Origin: Rhodococcus sp. KRD162
GTDB taxonomy: Bacteria; Actinomycetota; Actinomycetes; Mycobacteriales; Mycobacteriaceae
Length of the DNA: 64,000 bases
Direction of reading: 5' to 3'
NCBI RefSeq assembly: GCF_017168335.1
Contig: NZ_JABFAU010000013.1
Span: 302,944 to 366,943, forward strand
Shown: piece after piece, positions 8,401 through 15,610 of the stretch
Position numbering within the stretch: the stretch's first letter is position 1
Layout of the letters: each line of letters starts with the position of its first letter
Translations under genes and position numbers: made by a program
Notes under the pieces: model-generated
What the model was told of the DNA's origin: nothing
The model's input: only the letters and a program-made list of their open reading frames with translations
Database searches by the model: none

Positions 8401-9796
8401 CCTCGGCATCGTGAACGGCAACTCGGTTGCCGTGCTGCACGACGGCCGCATCGAACACCTCGTTCAGCGATCCCCGCTCCGTGACGGTCACTCCCACCGA
8501 TGCAGGCACCGTACGCGGTTCGTCCGGCAGGAACAGATCGAGCTCTGCCACCGCAGTATCGCCGCGTCCGGCTTCGGAGAATCGATCGAGGAAGTGCAGG
8601 AACCGATCGTGATGGCGAGCGAGGTCGTCGCGTGTGTACACGGCCGGGTTGGCCTCGAAATCGATGCGCGGCCGCGCTCCGCTCCGGCCGGGGTAGATGT
8701 TGACGGCAAGGTCCGATACCGGCCCCGTGGTCAGAATGTCGATTTCTCCGTCGAACTCGCCGATCGTCACGGTGTTGGCGAACATCATCACGTTGATCGT
8801 CGGACCGAAGCGGCCCGCATGCAGCGCATTTCCGCTCGTCGACGCGGGCGGCCTGCTGCGCTGATGCCGAAGCACCCCGCCGATCGCCACTTCCGTCGCC
8901 TTCACCGCGCTGTTCACCGTTGCCGAACCGACGCCCGGCAGTCGCAGCGGCACGACATTGGACAACGAGGACCCGGCTCGGCGTAGTACCGCTGTCGGAC
9001 GTGCCGAGACCGGCAACGACAGATCCACGTCATCGGTGTCGTTGATGCGTGCGAGATACGCCGCGAACGCCGCGATCACCACCGTCGAGGTCGCGTGTCG
9101 GGCCGCGCCCGGTGCGGTGAGGGCGATCGATCGATCCTCGCCGACGACGATGGGCACCGATGCCGGCTGAGTCGACCGACCCAGCGACTCGGTATATCCC
9201 AGGTCAGTGGACTCCCAGTGAGCCTGGTCGCGTCGGGCGCGGCTGGAGCTGCGATACCGCTCGTCTTCGGCGAGAAGAGCCTCTGGGGTGGTCGGATCGA
9301 TCTGCGGTGGCTCGACGCCGTCGCGCACGGCGGCATACAGCGCGGCCGCGCGCTCGAGCACCTTCATCGAGGCGTACCCGTCGAGGGCGATGTGATGGGC
9401 CCTGGTGTACCAGAACACGCGATCCTCGGCGACGCGCAGGATACGCAGACGCACGAGTTGCCCGTCCATGGAGAAGGGGGTTCGGCAGTCCTCGTTCATC
9501 CACTGGGTGGCCGCATCGGCCGGATGCTCGCATTCACGGAAGTCGAGGGTTTCCACCGCCTCGGTCTCGTGTGGCACGAACTGTTGCACGGGGGTGCCGT
9601 CGACTTGGTGGATACGCAGCGTCGAGGAGGAGAATTCGCGGTGCGCCCTACTTCCGCACTCGGCCAGGACATCGACGTCGACGGAGCCGACGACGTCGAC
9701 GTAGTACGCAATGGTGAAGGGGACCTGCGGCATGAACTGCTGCGCAACCCAGATATCGGCCTGGGATGAACTCACAGGCAACGCGTCCTCGAACAT
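5417..9796 (-). CDS. Nonribosomal peptide synthetase, domains C-A-T-C, no thioesterase
   Basis: The 1459-residue NRPS has four domains. The first condensation domain (about residues 1-430) carries an intact HHxxxDG motif (HHIALDG, 134-140). The adenylation domain (about 450-920) has core motifs YTSGSTGTPKG, NAYGPTETT, GRTDDQVKIRGNRVELGEVD and NRKIDR. The thiolation domain has FFDLGGDSL (pantetheine Ser near 967). A second condensation domain (about 1030-1450) has HHSAADG near 1149, and the protein ends there, with no second adenylation, reductase or thioesterase domain. My hand reading of the ten-residue specificity code is about D-T-V-L-I-G-A-C-S plus Lys; I match it to no known substrate. 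No MbtH gene, other NRPS or 4'-phosphopantetheinyl transferase is nearby. A leading C domain implies an acyl or peptidyl donor made elsewhere. An operator-like dyad lies 26-44 bases before the ATG. Confidence 0.95.
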   Translation of the reverse strand: MFEDALPVSSSQADIWVAQQFMPQVPFTIAYYVDVVGSVDVDVLAECGSRAHREFSSSTLRIHQVDGTPVQQFVPHETEAVETLDFRECEHPADAATQWMNEDCRTPFSMDGQLVRLRILRVAEDRVFWYTRAHHIALDGYASMKVLERAAALYAAVRDGVEPPQIDPTTPEALLAEDERYRSSSRARRDQAHWESTDLGYTESLGRSTQPASVPIVVGEDRSIALTAPGAARHATSTVVIAAFAAYLARINDTDDVDLSLPVSARPTAVLRRAGSSLSNVVPLRLPGVGSATVNSAVKATEVAIGGVLRHQRSRPPASTSGNALHAGRFGPTINVMMFANTVTIGEFDGEIDILTTGPVSDLAVNIYPGRSGARPRIDFEANPAVYTRDDLARHHDRFLHFLDRFSEAGRGDTAVAELDLFLPDEPRTVPASVGVTVTERGSLNEVFDAAVVQHGNRVAVHDAEVAVTYQELAAKVDALAGTLRQRGIGVEDPVAVRVGRSVAGIVAFWAIARVGAVYIPVDPNHPRERALYMLSDSAPVLGLCSAGDELGDLEWLHLEDVVDAGAPNHPAISAPHRAAYVIYTSGSTGTPKGVVVTHDGIDALVQQIRSSYHLQAQSRVCHLASPGFDTAVVEVLAAATAGVAVVLAPAGSYGGTELTELVAQQSVTHLLITPSALATMDPAALGGVGTIIIGGEAAPQDTVDRWSQGRRLLNAYGPTETTCSVTMTAPLHQGSNAGIGRAMVGAVIHLLDRALRPVPVGAVGEIYIETPGVARGYLGRTADTAARFVAHPFGSSGLRIFRSGDRARIRADGTLEFLGRTDDQVKIRGNRVELGEVDAALRAHPEVRAASSSLRRSRTGDLRIDGYIVPAHIDTVLDTEQIRNDLRDRLPAHMVPSTISVLDEIPLTINRKIDRAALPAPDLSSPPAGPRTEPSGATQQMVAAAFARVLGTDEIDCARSFFDLGGDSLAATRVVASMRSDHAVDIGVRDLAQAPSVQALAARIDERSLLGAHRNSRPESGMAAGAEVVPLAPQQRYIDRSARLPLYNLPFTVSIVGAFDLEAASQALVDLIDRHRTLRTRYPDVDGVPVQVLEVDPVVAAPNLSVVDTGDVTMAQVLELPFDVRTEFPIRARLFAVASDQYVLACAVHHSAADGWSLGLLASDFVLAYHARTVGEAPSWSELPLQYADYSVWAAERDSTEALDFWRAELAGVPGDTELPLDHERGAQWDHSGARTVLRLDRSTGAAMDHLAQRCGTGRFTVLRAALLILLAEQTEATDIVIGTPVAGRDDPRLEQLVGTFTNTVAIRTDIAAATTVEDVVRLARASELRAFDHASVPFEAVAADLAPESQNSRHPIFQVALSLDVFTAASFDLGDAHFEVAPRPIDIAKCDLHVHVTEHRDREGKPTETGIDIVYPTTLFEPSTVAAFGHRMEQIVHAMVAAPEVPWRNSAASEPSA

Positions 9797-9821
9797 GGTG
9801 GTCCCCCCACGGCGGTCCTAT

Positions 9822-9840
9822 TACTACATACCCAGTAGTA
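9822..9840. promoter_or_regulatory. TACTAC/GTAGTA dyad upstream of the NRPS gene
   Basis: TACTAC (9822-9827) and GTAGTA (9835-9840) form a 6-bp inverted repeat with a 7-base spacer. The half-sites match the mecA operator bound by staphylococcal MecI/BlaI (TACTACATATGTAGTA). It is followed directly by CCAGGCTACCTGG (9841-9853). The dyad lies in the promoter zone between the NRPS and the divergent PNPOx-fold gene. BlaI control is inferred from motif similarity and the blaI gene 7 kb away. Confidence 0.45.
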
Positions 9841-9856
9841 CCAGGCTACCTGGCTC

Positions 9857-9872
9857 CAACGGCATGCCGTTG
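9857..9872. promoter_or_regulatory. 16-bp perfect palindrome in a divergent promoter
   Basis: CAACGGCATGCCGTTG is fully self-complementary. It sits between the NRPS start (9796) and the PNPOx-fold gene start (9922), next to two other dyads. The core GGCATGCC recurs in part as GGGCATGCC at 9895-9903. Likely a protein-binding site for one of the two divergent genes; the binding protein is unknown. Confidence 0.35.
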
Positions 9873-9921
9873 CCCGCCAATCTCGGGCAGAGTCGGGCAT
9901 GCCGTGTCGTATCGTGAGCTC

Positions 9922-10575
9922 GTGCCGGCGAGCAACCATTATCACCACCTGATGTTCGGTCCTGCTGCGATCGCGCGACAGAGGGAGGATGGCAGCTACA
10001 CCGCCTACGGCTCCCAGACCGAGCGAGCCGATGACGGCCCGACGCCCCTCGATACCCGCGAGAAGGCCCTGATTCGCGGCGTGGATCAGTTTCAGATCGC
10101 CACCGTCGCCGAGACCGGCTGGCCCTACATTCAGTATCGAAGTGGCCCGAAGGGGTTCCTGCAGGTGCTCGATGACCGCACGCTGGGCTTCGCGGATTTT
10201 GCAGGCAACCATCAGTACGTGACGGCAGCCAATCTCGATCACGACGATCGCGTCGCATTGCTTCTGGTGAATTATCCTCTGCGTCAACGCCTCAAGCTCT
10301 ACGGCCGCGCGCACACCGTAGAGGCAGCCGACGATCCGCAGTTGCTCGATCGGCTGAAAGACCTCGGAGAGTCCACCGTAGGAGCAACCTGCGAGCGCAG
10401 TGTCGTCATCGCAGTCGAGGCTTTCGACTGGAACTGCACCCGCAGCATCATTCCCCGCTACGACGCCGACTACCTCGCGGAGCTCTCACAGGTGTACCAA
10501 CGCAAGGCCGCAGAGCGGGAACAGGAACTACTGCAACGGATTTCCGAGCTCGAAGCGCGGCTCACGCAGTCTTAG
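9922..10575 (+). CDS. Pyridoxamine 5'-phosphate oxidase-fold flavin protein
   Basis: The 217-residue protein shows the split-barrel FMN/F420-binding fold of the PNPOx-like family: DQFQIATVAETGWPYIQYRSGPKGFLQVLDDRTLGFADFAGNHQYVTAANL is typical, followed by DDRVALLLVNYPLRQRLKLYGRAHTVEA. A C-terminal helix (AELSQVYQRKAAEREQELLQRISELEARL) is predicted to form a coiled coil. I took the GTG at 9922; the frame continues upstream into the divergent NRPS promoter without family-like sequence, and an ATG at 9952 is another option. Members reduce or sequester diverse substrates, so the substrate is unknown. Its last 14 bases overlap the end of the convergent tgt gene. Confidence 0.85.
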   Translation: MPASNHYHHLMFGPAAIARQREDGSYTAYGSQTERADDGPTPLDTREKALIRGVDQFQIATVAETGWPYIQYRSGPKGFLQVLDDRTLGFADFAGNHQYVTAANLDHDDRVALLLVNYPLRQRLKLYGRAHTVEAADDPQLLDRLKDLGESTVGATCERSVVIAVEAFDWNCTRSIIPRYDADYLAELSQVYQRKAAEREQELLQRISELEARLTQS

Positions 10576-11800
10576 GGGCATAGAAGCGGCCCAGAAACTC
10601 CGACTTGAACTCCGCGAAGCGCCCCTGCTCGATCGATGCGCGGATGTCGTCGACCAGCTTGACCGTGAATCGCTCGTTGTGGATGGTGCACAGAGTCGAC
10701 GCCAGCATCTCCTTGGCCTTGAACAGGTGATGGATATAAGCCTTGGTGTAGTGCGCGCAGGTGTAGCAGTCGCAGCTGTCGTCGATCGGGGTGAAATCGC
10801 GACGATGTTTGGCGGTGTTGATGTTGAAGCGGCCCGAGGGTACGTAGATCGCCGCATTGCGTGCCACCCGTGAGGGATTGACGCAGTCGAAGGTGTCGGC
10901 TCCGTTCTCGATGGCAGTGAAGAAATCGTCCGGCTCGCTGATGCCGAGCATGTGCCGCGGCTTGTCTTCGGGCAGTTCCTCGTTCACCCAGCGGGTGATG
11001 GTGCCGAGATTCTGCTTCTCGAGTGCGCCGCCGATCCCGTAGCCGTCGAAGCCACGGCCGGTTTCGCCGGTGATGGTTTCGAGATCACGGGCAGCCTTGC
11101 GTCGGAGATCCTCGTACTGTGCGCCCTGCACCACCCCGAACAAGGCCTGGTACGGCTTGTCGGCACGCTCGACGGTGAGCCGTTCGTGCTCGAGCACGCA
11201 CCGCTTCGCCCACGCCTGCGTACGGTCGACCGACATCTCTTGGTAGCCACGGGTATTCATCAGCGTGGTCAGCTCGTCGAACGCGAACATGATGTCGGCA
11301 CCGAGCCGGTGCTGAATCTGCATCGACACCTCGGGGGTGAATCGGTGCATCGAGCCGTCGAGATGGGACTTGAACGTCACACCGTCGTCGTCGACGTGGG
11401 CGAGGCGCTCTTTGCCCTCGGCGATGACGTCGTCGGACTGTACTCGGGTGGCGTCCATGGAGATGACCTTCTTGAACCCGACACCGAGAGACATCACCTG
11501 AAACCCTCCGCTGTCGGTGAACGTCGGCCCGTCCCAGTTCATGAACTTGCCCAGTCCACCGGCCTCGTCGACGACGTCCGAACCCGGCTGTAGGTACAGG
11601 TGATACGCATTGGCGAGGACCGCCTGTACGCCGAGGTCTTTCATCGCCTCGGGCAGCACCGCCTTGACGGTCGCTTTGGTCCCGACCGCGATGAACGCCG
11701 GGGTGGCGATGTCCCCGTGCGGGGTGGTGATGGTGCCGGTGCGCCCGAGCGCACCGTCGAGGCGGGTGCCGATGTCGTAGCCGAAACTGGAGAAACTCAC
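10562..11800 (-). CDS. tgt: tRNA-guanine(34) transglycosylase
   Basis: The 412-residue TIM-barrel enzyme exchanges guanine 34 in GUN-anticodon tRNAs for a queuine-type base. Visible features are NAYHLYLQPG, the base-pocket segment FTDSGGFQVMSL, the Asp of MFAFDELTT, the catalytic-aspartate segment TFDCVNPSRVARN, and the zinc site CDCYTCAHYTKAYIHHL. The catalytic-loop variant (FDCVNPSRVAR instead of the commoner FDCVxPTRxAR) and QGAQYEDLR suggest a divergent branch, but all key acidic and zinc residues are present. Full length. No preQ1 biosynthesis gene (queC, queD, queE, queF) or queA is in the window; the only partner seen is the YhhQ-type importer at 743-1498. Overlaps the convergent PNPOx-fold gene by 14 bases. 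Confidence 0.93.
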   Translation of the reverse strand: MSFSSFGYDIGTRLDGALGRTGTITTPHGDIATPAFIAVGTKATVKAVLPEAMKDLGVQAVLANAYHLYLQPGSDVVDEAGGLGKFMNWDGPTFTDSGGFQVMSLGVGFKKVISMDATRVQSDDVIAEGKERLAHVDDDGVTFKSHLDGSMHRFTPEVSMQIQHRLGADIMFAFDELTTLMNTRGYQEMSVDRTQAWAKRCVLEHERLTVERADKPYQALFGVVQGAQYEDLRRKAARDLETITGETGRGFDGYGIGGALEKQNLGTITRWVNEELPEDKPRHMLGISEPDDFFTAIENGADTFDCVNPSRVARNAAIYVPSGRFNINTAKHRRDFTPIDDSCDCYTCAHYTKAYIHHLFKAKEMLASTLCTIHNERFTVKLVDDIRASIEQGRFAEFKSEFLGRFYAPKTA

Positions 11801-11848
11801 CGTGTCAGTATGCGGCTTCGCCGCTTGTGAGCGGAAATTCGTAGCCTG

Positions 11849-13801
11849 CTACGAGGTTCCACTCACATGCGGCGAAGCCGCTCCAGCCGCATTCAGCCGG
11901 AAGTACGCGCCCTTGGCCTCGATCAACTGTTCGTGGCTTCCCTGCTCGACGATGCTGCCGTTCTCCATCACCAGGATGGTGTCCGCGTCACGGATGGTCG
12001 ACAGTCGGTGCGCGATGACGAAACTGGTGCGGTCACTGCGTAGCTTCGCGGTGGCCTTCTGCACCAACAGCTCGGTACGAGTGTCGACCGAACTGGTGGC
12101 CTCGTCGAGGATGAGGATCAATGGCTTGGCCAGGAACGCGCGGGCGATGGTGATGAGTTGCTTCTCACCCGCGCTGACATTGTTGCCCTCCTCGTCGATG
12201 ACGGTGTCGTACCCATCGGGCAGCGAGTGCACGAATTTGTCGACGTAGCTCACCCGTGCAGCCTCGAGGATTTCCTCCTCGCTTGCGCTCGGATCGCCAT
12301 ATGCGATGTTGTCGCGAATCGTCCCACCGAACAGCCAGGTGTCCTGCAGCACCATCCCGGTTCGGGCGCGCAACTCCTCGCGGGTCATTCGCGTGGTGTC
12401 GACGCCGTCGAGAGTGATTCGGCCCGCATCGATCTCGTAGAACCGCATGATGAGGTTGACCAAGGTGGTCTTGCCTGCGCCGGTCGGGCCGACGATCGCG
12501 ACCAGGTGCCCCGGATCGGCGACGAGCGACAGATTTTCGATCAACGGACGATCTGCGGAGTAACCGAAGGAGACGTTCTCGAACTCGACGCGTCCTCGGC
12601 GCTCGGACGGCCGCACCGCATCGACCGGATCGGCTTCCTCCTCCTCTGCATCGAGCACCTCGAAGATGCGCTCGACGGAGGCGACACCGGACTGGATCAG
12701 GTTCACCATGGAACCCACCTGGGTGAGAGGCTGGGTGAACTGACGCGAGTACTGGATGAAGGCCTGAACCTCACCGAGAGTGAGTGTTCCCGAGGCCACG
12801 CGCAGTCCGCCGACGACCGCGATGACGACGTAGTTGATGTTTCCGAGGAACATGATGACGGGCATGATCATTCCCGAGATGAACTGGGCCCGGAAGCTCG
12901 ACTGGAACAGCTTCTCGTTGCGCTCTCCGAATTCGCGTTCCACCTCAGCCTGACGGCCGAAGGCCTTGACGAGCTCGTGTCCGGTGTAGGTCTCCTCGAT
13001 CTGGGCGTTCAGTTTGCCGGTGTGCTTCCACTGCGCGACGAAGTGCGGTTGCGACCGTTTCGCGATGACGGCCGTGACCGCGAACGACGCCGGAATGGTC
13101 AGCACCGCAACGAGTGCCAGCAGCGGCGAGATCCAGATCATCACTCCGAGGATGCCCAGCACGGTGAGGATTCCGGTGATCAACTGGCTGAGCGTCTGCT
13201 GCAGACTGGTCGAGACGTTGTCGATGTCGTTGGTGACGCGACTGAGCGTCTCCCCGCGGGCGTTGTTGTCGAAGTACCTCAGCGGCAGCCGATGCACCTT
13301 GGCTTCGACGCTGGCCCGCAACAGCAGGATTCGACGCTGCAATGCGATGTTGAGGATGTAGCCCTGCGCCCAGGCCAGCAACGACGAGAGCACGTACAGG
13401 GCGAGGACCCACATCAGAACAGTTCCGACGGCACCGAAATCGATACCGGCACCCGGGGTGAGGTTCATACCGGACACCAGATCGGCAACGGAGTCGTTTC
13501 CGGCTGCCCGAAGCCCTTCGATCGCTTGCTCTTTCGTCTGACCGGGCTCGAGGCTACGACCCACGACGCCGTTGAAGATCAAGTTCGTTGCGTGCCCGAG
13601 CACGCTGGGCGCCGCGACGGTCAGCACGGTGCTGGCGATACCGAAGGCGAGCATCACCGACAGCAGTACACGCTCGGGAGCGAGCAGGCCGAGCAGTCGT
13701 TTGAACGAGCCCTTGAAATCGCGAGCCTTGGTACCGGGCACGACCGCCTTGGCTACGGGTGCGTCCTGCTTCTCCTCGGTCTTCTCCACCTGCGCGGTCA
13801 C
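11849..13801 (-). CDS. ABC exporter subunit, canonical ATPase site (TMD-NBD)
   Basis: The 650-residue protein has an N-terminal charged tail, six transmembrane helices (about residues 45-360) and a C-terminal ATPase domain. The ATPase has Walker A GPTGAGKTT, signature VSAGEKQ (Ser-Ala-Gly-Glu instead of SGGQ), Walker B LILILDEATSSVD with the catalytic Glu, and switch His in IAHRLST. The start is the GTG at 13801, which overlaps the stop of the upstream half-transporter by four bases; sequence in the longer frame belongs to that neighbour. It should pair with the upstream subunit as a heterodimeric exporter of type IV fold, this subunit supplying the hydrolytic site. Substrate unknown; multidrug or lipid export is typical of the family. 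Confidence 0.92.
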   Translation of the reverse strand: MTAQVEKTEEKQDAPVAKAVVPGTKARDFKGSFKRLLGLLAPERVLLSVMLAFGIASTVLTVAAPSVLGHATNLIFNGVVGRSLEPGQTKEQAIEGLRAAGNDSVADLVSGMNLTPGAGIDFGAVGTVLMWVLALYVLSSLLAWAQGYILNIALQRRILLLRASVEAKVHRLPLRYFDNNARGETLSRVTNDIDNVSTSLQQTLSQLITGILTVLGILGVMIWISPLLALVAVLTIPASFAVTAVIAKRSQPHFVAQWKHTGKLNAQIEETYTGHELVKAFGRQAEVEREFGERNEKLFQSSFRAQFISGMIMPVIMFLGNINYVVIAVVGGLRVASGTLTLGEVQAFIQYSRQFTQPLTQVGSMVNLIQSGVASVERIFEVLDAEEEEADPVDAVRPSERRGRVEFENVSFGYSADRPLIENLSLVADPGHLVAIVGPTGAGKTTLVNLIMRFYEIDAGRITLDGVDTTRMTREELRARTGMVLQDTWLFGGTIRDNIAYGDPSASEEEILEAARVSYVDKFVHSLPDGYDTVIDEEGNNVSAGEKQLITIARAFLAKPLILILDEATSSVDTRTELLVQKATAKLRSDRTSFVIAHRLSTIRDADTILVMENGSIVEQGSHEQLIEAKGAYFRLNAAGAASPHVSGTS

Positions 13802-15531
13802 AGGGCACCTGCCACAGCGCGCTGCGAGTCGACGATCTCGGCGTAGGTGGGGCACTCGGTCATCAATCGGTCGTGGGTACCCACACCTACCGGCTTTCCG
13901 TCGTCGAGAACCAGAATCTGATCGGCGTCGATGATGGTCGAAACGCGTTGGGCAACAACGATCATGCACGCATCTCGGGTCACCGGCTTCAGGGCCGCTC
14001 GCAGCCTCGAGTCGGTGGTCAGGTCCAGCGCGGAGAACGAATCGTCGAACAGGTAGATGCTGGGTCTGCGCACCAGCGCGCGGGCGATGGCGAGGCGTTG
14101 CCGCTGACCACCGGAGACCGTCGTACCACCCTGGGCGACTGGCGTTTCCAGCCCTTCGGGCATGGCGCGGACGAAATCGGCTCCCTGGGCGATCTCGAGT
14201 GCTTCCCACAGTTCCGCGTCGGTGGCGTCGGCTTTGCCGTATCGAAGATTGCTCGCGATGGTTCCGGAGAACAGATACGGCCTCTGTGGAATCAGCCCGA
14301 TTTCCGATCGCAGCAGATCCAGATCGAGTTCACGAATGTCGACACCGCCGACGCGGACCTCGCCGCCGGTGACGTCGATGAGCCGGGGAATCAGGTTGAC
14401 CAGGGTGGACTTTCCCGATCCGGTGCCGCCGATGATGGCAGTGACCTTGCCCGCCTCGGCCCGCAGATGCACTCCACTGAGCACTGGAAACTCGGCTCCG
14501 GGGAAGGAGAATTCGGCGTTCACGAGCTCGACCGTTCCCGGCGAGGACGCGAACGTCTTGGGCTGGGCGGGCAATACCACCGAGGATTCGGTGGCGAGTA
14601 CCTCGCTGATGCGGTCGGCACACACCGAAGCGCGGGGCACCATCATCGCGATGAACGATGCCATCATCACCGACATGAGGATCAGCATGATGTAGCTCAG
14701 AAGCGCAGTGAGAGAGCCGATCTGCATCGTGCCCTCGTCGATCGCGTGGCCGCCGAACCAGATGACGGCAACGCTGGTGACGTTGCTGATGAGCATGACC
14801 GTCGGAAACATCAGGGCCATCAGTCGTCCCACGCGCAGTGCAGTTTCGGTCAGTGCGGTGTTCGCGGCTCCGAATCGGTCGATCTCGAACTTCTCTCGGA
14901 CGAATGCCCGCACCACTCGAATTCCGGTGATCTGTTCACGCAGAACACGGTTGACGGCATCGATGCGCTTCTGCATCGAGCGGAAGGCGGGAACCATCTT
15001 GACGATGATCAGGCCCATCGAGATCGCGAGCCCGGGCACAGCGATCAGCAATACCCAGGACAACCCGAGATCCTCGCGCAGCGACATCACGATGCCACCG
15101 ACGCACATGATCGGGGCCATCACCACGATGGTGAATCCCATGACGATCAGCAACTGCACCTGCTGAACGTCATTGGTGTTGCGAGTGATCAGCGACGGTG
15201 CGCCGAACTGGCCGACCTCCCGCGCCGAGAAAGTCCCGACGCGATGCAGGACGGCACCGCGCAGGTCACGTCCGACTCCCATCGCGGTGCGGGCACCGAT
15301 GAACACTGCACCTACCGAGCTGACGATCTGTACCGCCGAGACCATCAACATCAAGGATCCGGCGGAGAGGATGTAGCCGGTGTCCCCGGTGGTCACACCT
15401 TTGTCGATGATGTCGGCGTTGAGGCTGGGCAAATACAGTGCCGCCAGCGTGGCGACGAGTTGGAGCAGAATCAACGCGACGATCGGCACCTTGTAGGGAG
15501 CCAGATACGTGCGTAACAGCGGGATCAGCAT
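13798..15531 (-). CDS. ABC exporter subunit with degenerate ATPase site (TMD-NBD)
   Basis: The 577-residue half-transporter has six transmembrane helices in its first 320 residues and an ATPase domain with Walker A GGTGSGKST and signature VSGGQRQ. In Walker B the catalytic glutamate is replaced by aspartate (IYLFDDSFSALD) and the switch histidine by glutamine (VVAQRVST), the pattern of the non-hydrolysing subunit in heterodimeric exporters. The partner with intact residues follows with a four-base overlap. The start ATG at 15531 lies directly beside the right arm of a 14-bp inverted repeat and lacks an obvious ribosome site. Substrate unknown. Confidence 0.92.
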   Translation of the reverse strand: MLIPLLRTYLAPYKVPIVALILLQLVATLAALYLPSLNADIIDKGVTTGDTGYILSAGSLMLMVSAVQIVSSVGAVFIGARTAMGVGRDLRGAVLHRVGTFSAREVGQFGAPSLITRNTNDVQQVQLLIVMGFTIVVMAPIMCVGGIVMSLREDLGLSWVLLIAVPGLAISMGLIIVKMVPAFRSMQKRIDAVNRVLREQITGIRVVRAFVREKFEIDRFGAANTALTETALRVGRLMALMFPTVMLISNVTSVAVIWFGGHAIDEGTMQIGSLTALLSYIMLILMSVMMASFIAMMVPRASVCADRISEVLATESSVVLPAQPKTFASSPGTVELVNAEFSFPGAEFPVLSGVHLRAEAGKVTAIIGGTGSGKSTLVNLIPRLIDVTGGEVRVGGVDIRELDLDLLRSEIGLIPQRPYLFSGTIASNLRYGKADATDAELWEALEIAQGADFVRAMPEGLETPVAQGGTTVSGGQRQRLAIARALVRRPSIYLFDDSFSALDLTTDSRLRAALKPVTRDACMIVVAQRVSTIIDADQILVLDDGKPVGVGTHDRLMTECPTYAEIVDSQRAVAGAL

Positions 15532-15533
15532 GA

Positions 15534-15605
15534 CGGCCGAAGATTACTCGTACACATGGATGACAGTCTCTCCGTTTTTCGAGTGTTGCGGGTAATCTTC
15601 GGCCG
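15534..15605. repeat. 14-bp perfect inverted repeat at the ABC exporter start
   Basis: CGGCCGAAGATTAC (15534-15547) and GTAATCTTCGGCCG (15592-15605) are exact reverse complements 44 bases apart. The pair fills the gap between the MMPL stop (15611) and the ABC start codon (15531). On the minus strand the enclosed region holds a ten-codon frame (ATGTGT at about 15557, stop overlapping the ABC start). It may act as an mRNA leader hairpin, a terminator of the MMPL unit, or a paired operator. Confidence 0.6.
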
Positions 15606-15610
15606 ACCGG

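Noticed and set aside
7178-8986. 602-codon plus-strand open frame inside the NRPS gene
   Set aside because: It is antisense to the NRPS adenylation and condensation domains, His/Arg/Asp-rich, and shows no domain or ribosome site. Long antisense frames are normal in GC-rich DNA.
12158-13846. 562-codon plus-strand frame opposite the ABC exporter
   Set aside because: Composition is typical of an antisense shadow (His, Asp, Gln, Arg-rich) and the minus strand encodes complete ABC motifs.
13802-14209. N-terminal extension of the second ABC subunit to 14209
   Set aside because: The extra residues are low-complexity Arg/Pro/His-rich sequence that overlaps the coding region of the upstream ABC subunit in another frame; the coupled GTG at 13801 is the better start.
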